Shown here piece by piece: positions 37,675 to 45,253 of a stretch of 51,517 nucleotides of DNA. A model generated the notes under the pieces. The model made no database searches. It was not told the origin of the DNA and saw only the letters and a list, made by a program, of their open reading frames with translations. Within the stretch, counting starts at the first letter, position 1; each line of letters begins with the position of its first letter. The position numbers were made by a program, and so were the translations under genes. The DNA comes from Alphaproteobacteria bacterium (GTDB lineage Bacteria > Pseudomonadota > Alphaproteobacteria > Micavibrionales > Micavibrionaceae): NCBI GenBank assembly GCA_020443295.1, contig JAGRIJ010000035.1, forward strand, positions 1 to 51,517, given 5' to 3'.

Positions 37675-39069
37675 CTATTTATCCGGAAGCATCTGAAGGA
37701 TGTCATTCAGATTAGCAAAGGCCATGATCCCAATCAAAAACACCAGACCGAAGCGGAAAGCATATTCCTGAACCTGCTCGGGCACAGGACGACCGAGGAT
37801 GGCTTCCAAAAGGTAGAACAGCAAATGGCCGCCATCGAGAAGCGGAATGGGAAGGAGGTTGATAAAGCCGAGGTTGATGGAGAGGAGTGCCATAAGACCA
37901 ATCAGCAATACCCAGCCTTGCTGGGCGACTTCTCCTGCGATTGCTCCAATTCTTATAATGCCGCCCAGTTCGGTTGCGCTGCGAACCCCCATCACCATCT
38001 GGCCCAATGCTTCCATGATATTGCGGGTCGTTACATAGCATTCCCGGCCCGCTTTGGAGAGAGCTTCGAGGGGAGAGAGCTTGATCAACTCATGAGGCTC
38101 GCTGTTTGAAAGATAGAGAGTCCCGTAATAAATCTCGTCGTCGGGATTGGTCATGCCCGCATTCAGCTCTTTGAGCGGATGAACGATGAGTTCTTCCGTT
38201 TTCGGTCCCAGATCGACTTCGATCTTATAAGTGGTGCCCATCCGATCCTGAAGCTGTTTGATTTTATCGTCTTCATTTTCGGCCGGGACGCCATCAATTT
38301 TAAGAATCTTCTTGATTTCAACCGCATGGGAGGGATCGTAGATCCCTAGGCGGCCATAGCTGCTCTTAAACCCAAACCGGTCTTCGGTCTCGACCCGTTC
38401 GGGTTTTGCATTGATATCCATTTGGGTGCCGTTCCGCTCTATGACGAAATGACGCTCAACGTCAAGCGCCAGAAGCATTTCGCGGCGAACATCGTTAAAG
38501 CTTTCCATGTCCTTGCCATCAATGGACAGGATCCGGTCATGGGGCATAAATCCGTATTTTTCTGCTGCCGTTCCTACCCCTACAGCTGCCGCGACAGGGG
38601 GCGAGACCGTCTGGCCGTAATACATAAACAACGCCGCATAGACAAAAAATGCGAAGATATAGTTGATTGCCGGACCGGCAAATACGATGGCGGCACGCTT
38701 CCATACGGGTTTTGCAAAAAACGCCTGACTGCGCTCCTCTTCCGTCATTGGTCTTCTGATCCCGTTCTCGGGATCGTCAACTTCATCCGTATGCTCTGCG
38801 CTTGCCGGATCGACATCGCCAAATAATTTGACATAGCCACCCAAAGGAACAGCCGATATCTTCCAGCGACAACCGTGGCGGTCATAGCGTCCCCAGAGTT
38901 CCTTGCCAAAACCGATTGAAAAGCTGTCGACCCTTACGCCACACATGCGGGCAACAATATAGTGACCCCACTCATGGACAAAGACCAAGATGCTGAGTAC
39001 AGCCAAGAAGATGATCACATAGTAAAAGAGGTTGTGGCCAAAAACCTGGATGATTTCCATGATATTCAT
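37675..39069 (-). CDS. rseP: RIP zinc metalloprotease RseP
   Basis: Site-2 protease that cleaves anti-sigma factors and leftover signal peptides within the membrane. 464 residues. N-terminal membrane helix with HEWGH (His32, Glu33, His36), PDZ region (GVGTAAEKYGFMPHDRILSIDG), and C-terminal NLLPIPLLDGGHLLF carrying the third zinc ligand Asp412, then the last helices. A long soluble insert lies between the first helices and the PDZ exit. The ATG overlaps the dxr stop by 4 bases. Dxr-rseP-bamA order is conserved across proteobacteria, so this upstream copy is the likely orthologue of E. coli RseP and the downstream one the extra paralogue. Confidence 0.96.
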   Translation of the reverse strand: MNIMEIIQVFGHNLFYYVIIFLAVLSILVFVHEWGHYIVARMCGVRVDSFSIGFGKELWGRYDRHGCRWKISAVPLGGYVKLFGDVDPASAEHTDEVDDPENGIRRPMTEEERSQAFFAKPVWKRAAIVFAGPAINYIFAFFVYAALFMYYGQTVSPPVAAAVGVGTAAEKYGFMPHDRILSIDGKDMESFNDVRREMLLALDVERHFVIERNGTQMDINAKPERVETEDRFGFKSSYGRLGIYDPSHAVEIKKILKIDGVPAENEDDKIKQLQDRMGTTYKIEVDLGPKTEELIVHPLKELNAGMTNPDDEIYYGTLYLSNSEPHELIKLSPLEALSKAGRECYVTTRNIMEALGQMVMGVRSATELGGIIRIGAIAGEVAQQGWVLLIGLMALLSINLGFINLLPIPLLDGGHLLFYLLEAILGRPVPEQVQEYAFRFGLVFLIGIMAFANLNDILQMLPDK

Positions 39070-40274
39070 TGTGTGCGTACCGTTATATTTTGTTGGTCCT
39101 GCGTCAGGCGGGAGATAAAACTTTCCGTCAAAACGCGAACAGTGTTATCCAATTTTTCGCTCTCTTCAACTGTTTTCGGGTGGTCCTGCGATAAGTTACC
39201 TTTTACCTGCTCCAAGGCGTTACCCACACAGTTCAAAATCGTTAAAAAACCGATCCTGCGGTCCAGAAAAGCCTTAACCGCCACTTCGTTTGCCGCATTC
39301 AGCGCAACGCAGGCTGCCGGACCTTCCCTGAGGCTCTTATAAGCATAACCCAGAGCCGGAAATTTGGCAAAGTTCGGGGCCTGAAACGTCAAAGCTGACA
39401 TTTTTGTCATCTCCAGCTGTTTTCCTCCAGACGGCAGGCGCTCCGGCCACCCTAAAGCGTGAGCGATCGGCGTTCGCATATCGCTTTCCCCCATCTGGGC
39501 AAGGACTGAGCCATCGGTATATACGACCAAGGAATGGATGACGGACTGGGGATGGATAAGCACTTCAATTTTTTCCGGAGGAAGATCAAATAAACAAGCT
39601 GCTTCAATAACTTCAAGGGCTTTGTTCATCATGGTGGCGCTATCTACGGAAATTTTGGGTCCCATAGACCAATTAGGGTGGGATGTGGCCTGTTCGGGAG
39701 TTGCTTTTTCCATTTGCCCCTGCGTCCAGTTGAGAAACGGCCCTCCGGAAGCTGTTAATATTACCTTGGCTATTTTTGACCTGTTACGTTCTTCCCAGAC
39801 CTGAAAAACGGCATTGTGCTCGCTATCTACGGGGAGCAAACGGGCGCCGCTCTTCCTGGCCGCCGCCATCAGGAGCGGTCCGGCAGCCACCAGAGGTTCT
39901 TTGTTTGCAATGGCTACATTAATGCCTTTTTCCAGAGCCGCCATAATCGGGCGCAGGCCTTCAAACCCTACGATCGCCGCCAAAAGCAGGTCTGCGGGTT
40001 CGGCGGCGGCTTCTATCAAGGCCTGTTTTCCCGCATCCGCAGCGATCCCGTAAGCCGCCAGACTATCCTTCAGAGGCTGGAGCAGTTCTTCCTGTGCAAT
40101 CACGGCCTTTTTTGCCTTTAGCCGGATCGCCATTTCAGCGAGTTTCCTGACGTTTTGTCCAGCTGTTACGACCTGAACGTTAAATGCCCCCTGGGATGCC
40201 AGAATGACGTCCGCAGCGCTGGTGCCGATGGACCCCGTCACTCCGAAAATACTGATCTTTTTTCTAGATGACAT
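39066..40274 (-). CDS. dxr: 1-deoxy-D-xylulose 5-phosphate reductoisomerase
   Basis: Commits DXP to the MEP isoprenoid pathway; it feeds UppS two genes upstream. 402 residues from the ATG at 40274 (MSSRKKISIFGVTGSIG); a GTG at 40286 adds four residues and was not chosen. NADPH loop GVTGSIG at 11-17; metal and substrate residues in LLPVDSEHNAVFQ, LTASGGPFLNW, TMMNKALEVIEA and HPQSVIHSLVVYTDGS. The gene starts within the last bases of cdsA (11-base overlap) and its stop overlaps the rseP ATG, indicating a tightly coupled block. Secure. Confidence 0.97.
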   Translation of the reverse strand: MSSRKKISIFGVTGSIGTSAADVILASQGAFNVQVVTAGQNVRKLAEMAIRLKAKKAVIAQEELLQPLKDSLAAYGIAADAGKQALIEAAAEPADLLLAAIVGFEGLRPIMAALEKGINVAIANKEPLVAAGPLLMAAARKSGARLLPVDSEHNAVFQVWEERNRSKIAKVILTASGGPFLNWTQGQMEKATPEQATSHPNWSMGPKISVDSATMMNKALEVIEAACLFDLPPEKIEVLIHPQSVIHSLVVYTDGSVLAQMGESDMRTPIAHALGWPERLPSGGKQLEMTKMSALTFQAPNFAKFPALGYAYKSLREGPAACVALNAANEVAVKAFLDRRIGFLTILNCVGNALEQVKGNLSQDHPKTVEESEKLDNTVRVLTESFISRLTQDQQNITVRTQ

Positions 40275-40953
40275 AATACAGAACACTTACAAGCAGAAGA
40301 AATACCGGCGCCCCCAGCATCATGGAATCGATCCGGTCCAGAAGCCCTCCATGTCCGGGGATCAGGGTTCCTGTATCCTTCACCTTGGCCTGCCGCTTGA
40401 CATAGGAAACGAGAAGGTCGCCCGCCTGCCCGACACAGCCAATGGCCAGCCCGATCGCGAACCCTGCGGGAAGCAGCATCAGAAGGCTTATTTTTGCAAA
40501 GTGCTCGTGAAATCCAAAGACACTGATCCATATTACCGCGAAAATCGCAGGGAAAAACAGCGCGCCGCCGAAGCCAGACCATGTTTTATTCGGGCTGATT
40601 TTCTGGATCAATTTGGGTCCACCAAGGGTTTTGCCCGTAAAATAGGCTCCTATATCGCTAAACCAGATCATACCTATGAAGATCAGCAAGACGTTAAGAG
40701 AATAAAACTCCCTTAAAGAATAGAAACTGCCGTAAGCCGTGACCATATAGGCCATTCCCGTGCTAAAATAGAAAAGGAAGTTATCCGTTTTTTTTGAGAG
40801 GTCGTACCATTCATAGACGGAAAACGCAAAGGACATGATTAAAAACGCCTGCAGGACCACCCCGCCCGAATACATAATAAAAATGAAGCAGGGCGCCATG
40901 ATCAGCGCAGAAATTATTCGAATCCTTAATTTGCCGAAATTAATTTTGGCCAC
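40264..40953 (-). CDS. cdsA: Phosphatidate cytidylyltransferase
   Basis: Makes CDP-diacylglycerol from CTP and phosphatidate at the inner membrane. 229 residues with about six or seven hydrophobic helices; this is shorter than E. coli CdsA (285) but the C-terminal signature is complete: SYVKRQAKVKDTGTLIPGHG followed by GLLDRIDSMM, which carries the metal-binding aspartates. It starts with GTG at 40953 and no upstream ATG is available; the ribosome-binding site is weak (GGGGCTGG at some distance), so the start is the least certain part. It lies between uppS (63-base gap) and dxr (11-base overlap), the conserved order. Confidence 0.94.
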   Translation of the reverse strand: MAKINFGKLRIRIISALIMAPCFIFIMYSGGVVLQAFLIMSFAFSVYEWYDLSKKTDNFLFYFSTGMAYMVTAYGSFYSLREFYSLNVLLIFIGMIWFSDIGAYFTGKTLGGPKLIQKISPNKTWSGFGGALFFPAIFAVIWISVFGFHEHFAKISLLMLLPAGFAIGLAIGCVGQAGDLLVSYVKRQAKVKDTGTLIPGHGGLLDRIDSMMLGAPVFLLLVSVLYYVI

Positions 40954-41016
40954 CGGTTACCAGCCCCGTCCGTTCATACCTGCGCTTGAGATTATGCCGA
41001 AAAAACCGCGGAATCG

Positions 41017-41754
41017 CTAGGATTGTTTTAAAGCCCCGAAGCGGCGCTCCCGTCCAGCATACTCGCTGAGAGCTTCCTCAAAGCAGGTTTGATCGAAATC
41101 CGGCCACAGAACAGGGGAAAAGACCATCTCGGAATAGGCACACTGCCAGAGCATGAAATTGCTGATACGCTTTTCACCGCTGGTCCGGATCAGAAGGTCG
41201 GGATCGGGAAGATCATGGGTTAAAAGGTTTTTGGTGATGTTATCCATAATTTCTTCCTGTGTCGGCGAATGCCCCAGAGGCAACGTGCTCTGGAAAAGCT
41301 TTTCGACAGCCTGCACGATATCCTGCCGCCCGCCATAGTTCAGGGCTATGCTCACGTTAATCCGCTTATTGTCCTTGGTCAGATTTTCGGCATTTTTAAT
41401 AAGCTGAACGATATCTTCGTCGAACGCAGACTGATCTCCGATTACACGCAAACGAGCCTTTTTTTTATGTAGATCAGCCGTCTCCGAACGCAGGTAATAC
41501 CGGAGAAGCTTCATCAGTTCTTCAATTTCAGCGCGCGGACGGTTCCAGTTTTCCGATGAAAAGCCAAAGAGGGTAATATATTCGATGCCCCGGTCGGCTG
41601 CGGCTTCGACAATACGCCGGGCCGCCTCGGCGCCCTGCCTGTGTCCTGCGCTGCGCGGGAGTCCCCTACGCTTGGCCCACCGGCCATTCCCGTCCATAAT
41701 AATCGCTATATGTCTGGGGATGTTAGGAGGTCCCCCTTCGTTACGCATGGTCAT
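41017..41754 (-). CDS. uppS: Undecaprenyl diphosphate synthase
   Basis: Cis-prenyltransferase making the C55 carrier lipid for peptidoglycan and O-antigen. 245 residues. The catalytic Asp21 is in IIMDGNGRWAKRRG; further motifs are GHRQGAEAARRIV, TLFGFSSENWNRP, and the C-terminal DLLIRTSGEKRISNFMLWQ and FSPVLWPDF. Two ATGs (41754 and 41748) are possible, two residues apart. It follows frr after 18 bases and precedes cdsA, the classic frr-uppS-cdsA-dxr order. Secure. Confidence 0.97.
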   Translation of the reverse strand: MTMRNEGGPPNIPRHIAIIMDGNGRWAKRRGLPRSAGHRQGAEAARRIVEAAADRGIEYITLFGFSSENWNRPRAEIEELMKLLRYYLRSETADLHKKKARLRVIGDQSAFDEDIVQLIKNAENLTKDNKRINVSIALNYGGRQDIVQAVEKLFQSTLPLGHSPTQEEIMDNITKNLLTHDLPDPDLLIRTSGEKRISNFMLWQCAYSEMVFSPVLWPDFDQTCFEEALSEYAGRERRFGALKQS

Positions 41755-41772
41755 AGGAGTTTGCCGCGGTTT

Positions 41773-42327
41773 TTAAACGGTCATAATTTCTTTTTCTTTG
41801 TCCGAGAGCATCTTGTCGATTTTCTTGACCGTTTCGTCAGTCATTTTCTGGACCTCGTCGGCTTTTTTCTTATGATCGTCCTCGGATATCTGTCCATCTT
41901 TTTCCATTTTCTTGAGAGCATCCATTCCATCGCGGCGGACGTTGCGAACCGATACGCGGGCCGCTTCGGCGTATTTGCCTGCGATTTTGGAGAGTTCTGC
42001 GCGGCGTTCTTCGTTCAGGTCAGGTATTGGAATTCTGAGCAAAGTCCCTTCTATCTGCGGGTTCAGGCCCAAGCCCGCTTCGCGGATGGCCTTTTCCACT
42101 GCACGGACATTGGAATTATCCCAAACCTGTACGCTGATCAGCCGGGGTTCCGGGACGTTTACTGTTCCGATCTGATTGAGCGGCATGCGGGTCCCGTAGA
42201 CTTCTACCGTTACCGGATCCAGAAGGCTGACTGAGGCGCGTCCCGTCCGGAGACCGGCAAACTCCTTGGTTAAAACTTCAACGGCCCCGTTCATGCGGCG
42301 CTGGATGTCAGCTTTATCGAAAGACAT
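41773..42327 (-). CDS. frr: Ribosome recycling factor
   Basis: Splits post-termination ribosomes together with EF-G. 184 residues, standard size. Signatures: [20 protein letters not shown] near the start, [40 protein letters not shown], and the C-terminal helix ending [14 protein letters not shown]. The ATG is preceded by TAAAGGAAAAG. It lies between pyrH and uppS with gaps of 29 and 18 bases. Secure. Confidence 0.98.
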   Translation of the reverse strand: MSFDKADIQRRMNGAVEVLTKEFAGLRTGRASVSLLDPVTVEVYGTRMPLNQIGTVNVPEPRLISVQVWDNSNVRAVEKAIREAGLGLNPQIEGTLLRIPIPDLNEERRAELSKIAGKYAEAARVSVRNVRRDGMDALKKMEKDGQISEDDHKKKADEVQKMTDETVKKIDKMLSDKEKEIMTV

Positions 42328-42356
42328 GGCTTTTCCTTTACTCCAAAATTCTGTTT

Positions 42357-43112
42357 TTACGTGTTCGTCACGATCGTGTATTTGCCCTTGGATTGCACGA
42401 CCTGGGCAAAATTTCCTTCTTCCCTGACGGAAAAGACGATGATCGGGATATTGTTTTCACGCGCCAGAGAAATCGCGGTCGCGTCCATGACCCTTAAATC
42501 CTTTGTCAGCACGTCGATGTAAGAAAGACGGTCGAACCGTTCCGCATCGGGATTGTGTTTCGGGTCTGCCGTATAGATGCCATCAACCTTCGTGCCTTTG
42601 AACAACGCATCGCAATCCATTTCCGAGGCCCGCAGTGTTGCCGCGGTATCCGTCGTAAAATACGGGTTACCGGTTCCGGCAGCAAATATCACGACCCTGC
42701 CTTTTTCCATGTGACGCAGAGCGCGCCGCCGGATGTAGGGTTCGCAGATCGAGTCCATGCGGATGGCCGATTGTACACGGGTGCTCACCCCCAACTGTTC
42801 CAGAGAGTTCTGAAGGGCCAGTGCATTAATGACAATTCCAAGCATGCCCATATAATCTGCAGTCGTACGGTCCATTCCCTGAGCTGCGCCGGAAACGCCC
42901 CGGAAAATGTTCCCTGCGCCGACCACAACGCATACCTGAATGCCAAGATCGACAACCTCTTTTATATCCCGGGCCACGCGATGGACGGTTTCCGGATCCA
43001 TGCCGTATTCCTGCTGGCCCATAAGGACCTCGCCAGACATTTTCAGCATTACGCGCTTGTATTTATGCGCGGACTGGACGTTTGCATTCTCTTTTTCTGC
43101 CGTCATCGCCAT
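42357..43112 (-). CDS. pyrH: Uridylate kinase
   Basis: Phosphorylates UMP to UDP, supplying pyrimidine nucleotides including the UTP used by PyrG elsewhere in this window. 251 residues of the amino-acid-kinase fold: [14 protein letters not shown] (nucleotide loop), [51 protein letters not shown] and the C-terminal [10 protein letters not shown] slightly extended N-terminus (about 16 residues) precedes the first strand. It follows tsf after a 108-base gap that holds an 11-bp perfect hairpin. Secure. Confidence 0.97.
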   Translation of the reverse strand: MAMTAEKENANVQSAHKYKRVMLKMSGEVLMGQQEYGMDPETVHRVARDIKEVVDLGIQVCVVVGAGNIFRGVSGAAQGMDRTTADYMGMLGIVINALALQNSLEQLGVSTRVQSAIRMDSICEPYIRRRALRHMEKGRVVIFAAGTGNPYFTTDTAATLRASEMDCDALFKGTKVDGIYTADPKHNPDAERFDRLSYIDVLTKDLRVMDATAISLARENNIPIIVFSVREEGNFAQVVQSKGKYTIVTNT

Positions 43113-43163
43113 GGCCTTATCTCATGTGTGTGAAAGGGTTCTGATAAACTTTCTTAATATAGG

Positions 43164-43194
43164 GAATGCCGCGTCGGGTTGCAACGCGGCATTC
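43164..43194 (-). terminator. Perfect 11-bp hairpin between tsf and pyrH
   Basis: GAATGCCGCGT (43164-43174), 9-base loop, ACGCGGCATTC (43184-43194). It lies 26 bases past the tsf stop. The tail on the minus strand (CCTATATTAAG) is not U-rich, so it may be a partial terminator, an mRNA-end stabiliser or a processing site that sets pyrH lower than tsf. Confidence 0.55.
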
Positions 43195-43220
43195 TAAAAT
43201 TTCTTCTGCATTTCCGGCGG

Positions 43221-44120
43221 TCAGGCCGCAAGATTTTCTTCTTCAGCCTGCGATACACCTTCGCCCAACTGGAGGCGCGCATAAGCCGCCAGCTTGACGG
43301 GCTTGCCTGCCTCTTTGCCGGCATCTTCGATGACTTTTGAAATCTTGCGCTCCTGATCAATCACGAAGATTTGATCCAGCAAACAGATTTCCTCGAAGTA
43401 TTTGCGGATGCGTCCTTCAACCATCTTGGCAATGATGTCTTCAGGTTTACCGCTGCCACGGGCCTGTTCGCTCAGAATATCCTTTTCACGCTGCAACTTG
43501 GCCGGATCGACGCTCGCCTGATCGAGGCATTCCGGGCTGGCTGCCGCAACGTGCATGGCAACCTGTTTTCCAACGCCCTGAAGAGCATCTGCGGGAGCTT
43601 CGCTTTCCAGTGCAATCAGCACGCCGATCTTTCCAAGGTTTGGAGCCAATTCATTGTGCATGTAGGCGATTACGGCACCTTTTGGAACGCTTACGGACTC
43701 AAAGCGGCGAAGAGTCATGTTTTCCCCGATTTTTGCAATCAGGTCCGTCAGGCTTTCCTCTACCGATTTACCCGTATCGAGTTTTTGCGCTTTCAGATCT
43801 TCAAGAGATGAAGCTTTGAGCGCCGCCTGAGCGACTTTTTTGACAAAGGACTGGAATTCTTCGTTACGTGCTACGAAGTCCGTTTCGGAGTTCAGTTCGA
43901 TCGCGGCTCCTTTTGTGCCTTCAACGGCAATGGCAACCAGACCGTCAGAGGCCGAACGCGAAGATTTTTTAGCGGCTTTGGCAATTCCTTTTTTACGCAG
44001 CCAATCGGTTGCGGCTTCCATATCGCCGTCATTTTCTTCGAGCGCTTTTTTGGCGTCCATCATTCCTGCGCCGGTGGATTCTCTGAGCTGTTTGACGAGT
44101 GCTGCCGTAATCTGGGCCAT
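43221..44120 (-). CDS. tsf: Elongation factor Ts
   Basis: Guanine-nucleotide exchange factor for EF-Tu. 299 residues. The N-terminal UBA-like domain carries VKQLRESTGAGMMDAKKAL and the family's DWLRKKG; then EGLVAIAVEG-like (DGLVAIAVEGTKGAAIELNS), ETDFVARNEEFQSF, and the C-terminal coiled region with VEGRIRKYFEEICLLDQIFV. The ATG follows GAAGGAAT. It lies downstream of rpsB with an 81-base gap that contains a 7-bp hairpin, the conserved rpsB-tsf pair. Secure. Confidence 0.98.
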   Translation of the reverse strand: MAQITAALVKQLRESTGAGMMDAKKALEENDGDMEAATDWLRKKGIAKAAKKSSRSASDGLVAIAVEGTKGAAIELNSETDFVARNEEFQSFVKKVAQAALKASSLEDLKAQKLDTGKSVEESLTDLIAKIGENMTLRRFESVSVPKGAVIAYMHNELAPNLGKIGVLIALESEAPADALQGVGKQVAMHVAAASPECLDQASVDPAKLQREKDILSEQARGSGKPEDIIAKMVEGRIRKYFEEICLLDQIFVIDQERKISKVIEDAGKEAGKPVKLAAYARLQLGEGVSQAEEENLAA

Positions 44121-44155
44121 ATCAATATTCCTTCCATTCTCAAAGTTTGGGATTA

Positions 44156-44182
44156 GACAAGCCAGCCCGGTGCCAGCTTGTC
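44156..44182 (-). terminator. Hairpin between rpsB and tsf
   Basis: GACAAGC (44156-44162) and GCTTGTC (44176-44182), a perfect 7-bp stem with a 13-base loop, 20 bases past the rpsB stop. No U-run follows on the minus strand. It may tune tsf relative to rpsB. Confidence 0.4.
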
Positions 44183-44201
44183 CATGGTTTCGCTTCTGTT
44201 A

Positions 44202-45068
44202 TCAGGCAGAAGCGGCTTTCTTTTCTGTTTCTTCGATGATTTCGGGTTGTGCGGAGGCTTCTTCAGGAGCAGCTTCTTGCGCTTCGTCTCCGGCTGATGC
44301 CGCTTTGCCTTTTCCTTTTTTCCGACCCTTACCGTTTTCTTTTCCTTCCTCAGCACCAAAATCCTTGCCCGAGGAAGACAGTTCGGCCTGCAATCCATCG
44401 AGAATTGCGCCAGTAAAGAGTTCACAGTAGAGGTCAATTGCGCGCAGAGCGTCATCGTTGCCCGGGATGACATAGTCGACGCCGTCAGGGTCCGCGTTAC
44501 TGTCAACGATGGCAAAAACCGGAATGCCCAGACAGTTTGCTTCCTGAATGGCGATGCGTTCCTTGATGGTATCAATGACGAATAATGCGTCCGGTTGACC
44601 GCCCATTTCGCGGATCCCGCCGATGGACAAGTTCAGCTTATCGCGCTGGCGTGTCATCATCAGGGTTTCCTTTTTGGTGTAACCTGTGAGATCGCCGCCG
44701 AGCTTGTCGTCGAGGTCGCGCAAAAGATTAATAGAGGTTGAAATCGTTTTCCAGTTGGTCAGCATACCGCCCAGCCAGCGGTGGTTGACAAAGTATTGCC
44801 CGCAGCGTTTGGCCGCATCTGCAATCGGCTCCTGCGCCTGTTTCTTGGTTCCCACAAACAAAACACGGCCGCCATTGGCAACGATGTCACGCATCGCCTT
44901 CAGAGAGGACGACAGCATCGGCTGGGTCTGCTGAAGGTCGATAATATGAACGCCGTTCCGCACACCGAAAATAAACGGGCGCATTTTCGGGTTCCAGCGA
45001 CGGGTATGGTGGCCAAAGTGCACGCCTGCTTCCAGAAGCTGACGCATGGTGAATTCAGGTAATCCCAT
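44202..45068 (-). CDS. rpsB: Ribosomal protein S2
   Basis: Small-subunit protein S2. 288 residues: the conserved core runs to about 230 ([118 protein letters not shown]). It is followed by an about 50-residue Ala/Glu/Lys tail typical of alphaproteobacterial S2. The ATG at 45068 is preceded by AAAGGAGA. The 185-base leader folds into a branched structure and contains a candidate promoter. Secure. Confidence 0.98.
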   Translation of the reverse strand: MGLPEFTMRQLLEAGVHFGHHTRRWNPKMRPFIFGVRNGVHIIDLQQTQPMLSSSLKAMRDIVANGGRVLFVGTKKQAQEPIADAAKRCGQYFVNHRWLGGMLTNWKTISTSINLLRDLDDKLGGDLTGYTKKETLMMTRQRDKLNLSIGGIREMGGQPDALFVIDTIKERIAIQEANCLGIPVFAIVDSNADPDGVDYVIPGNDDALRAIDLYCELFTGAILDGLQAELSSSGKDFGAEEGKENGKGRKKGKGKAASAGDEAQEAAPEEASAQPEIIEETEKKAASA

Positions 45069-45174
45069 ATTGTTTCTCCTTTACCGGTTATACCTCTGCG
45101 GGTCGCTACACAGCCCTTTATCGGCTGCACCGGATGAGCGCTTAATCTTCGAGGATTACGGCCCAAAACCCGCA
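45069..45174 (-). ncRNA. Structured rpsB mRNA leader (candidate S2 autoregulatory element)
   Basis: Read as RNA on the minus strand, a 7-bp outer stem UGCGGGU/ACCCGCA (45174-45168 with 45103-45097) encloses two hairpins: UAAUC/GAUUA with a 6-base loop and GCAGCC/GGCUGU (last pair G-U). A CCGGU between the inner hairpins can pair with ACCGG just upstream of the AAAGGAG ribosome-binding site, which could couple the fold to translation. Autoregulation of rpsB by S2 through its leader is established in enterobacteria; whether this fold is its counterpart is inference. Confidence 0.45.
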
Positions 45175-45191
45175 TGTGAATTTACGTTGCG

Positions 45192-45213
45192 GCGGTTTTA
45201 CAGAGAAAACCGC
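45192..45213. terminator. Perfect 8-bp hairpin between dnaE and rpsB
   Basis: GCGGTTTT (45192-45199), 6-base loop, AAAACCGC (45206-45213), 40 bases after the dnaE stop. No U-run follows directly, and it overlaps the -10 of a candidate rpsB promoter, so its role (dnaE end or rpsB control) is open. Confidence 0.45.
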
Positions 45214-45223
45214 GTGAATGCAA
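45195..45223 (-). promoter_or_regulatory. Candidate rpsB promoter
   Basis: Minus strand TTGCAT (45223-45218), 17-base spacer, TAAAAC (45200-45195). Each hexamer is only 3-4/6, but spacing and position (upstream of the folded leader) fit. It would start the message near 45188, placing the whole folded leader in the transcript. Confidence 0.35.
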
Positions 45224-45253
45224 GAAAAAACAATGGTAACAGAAAGGGGTTAA

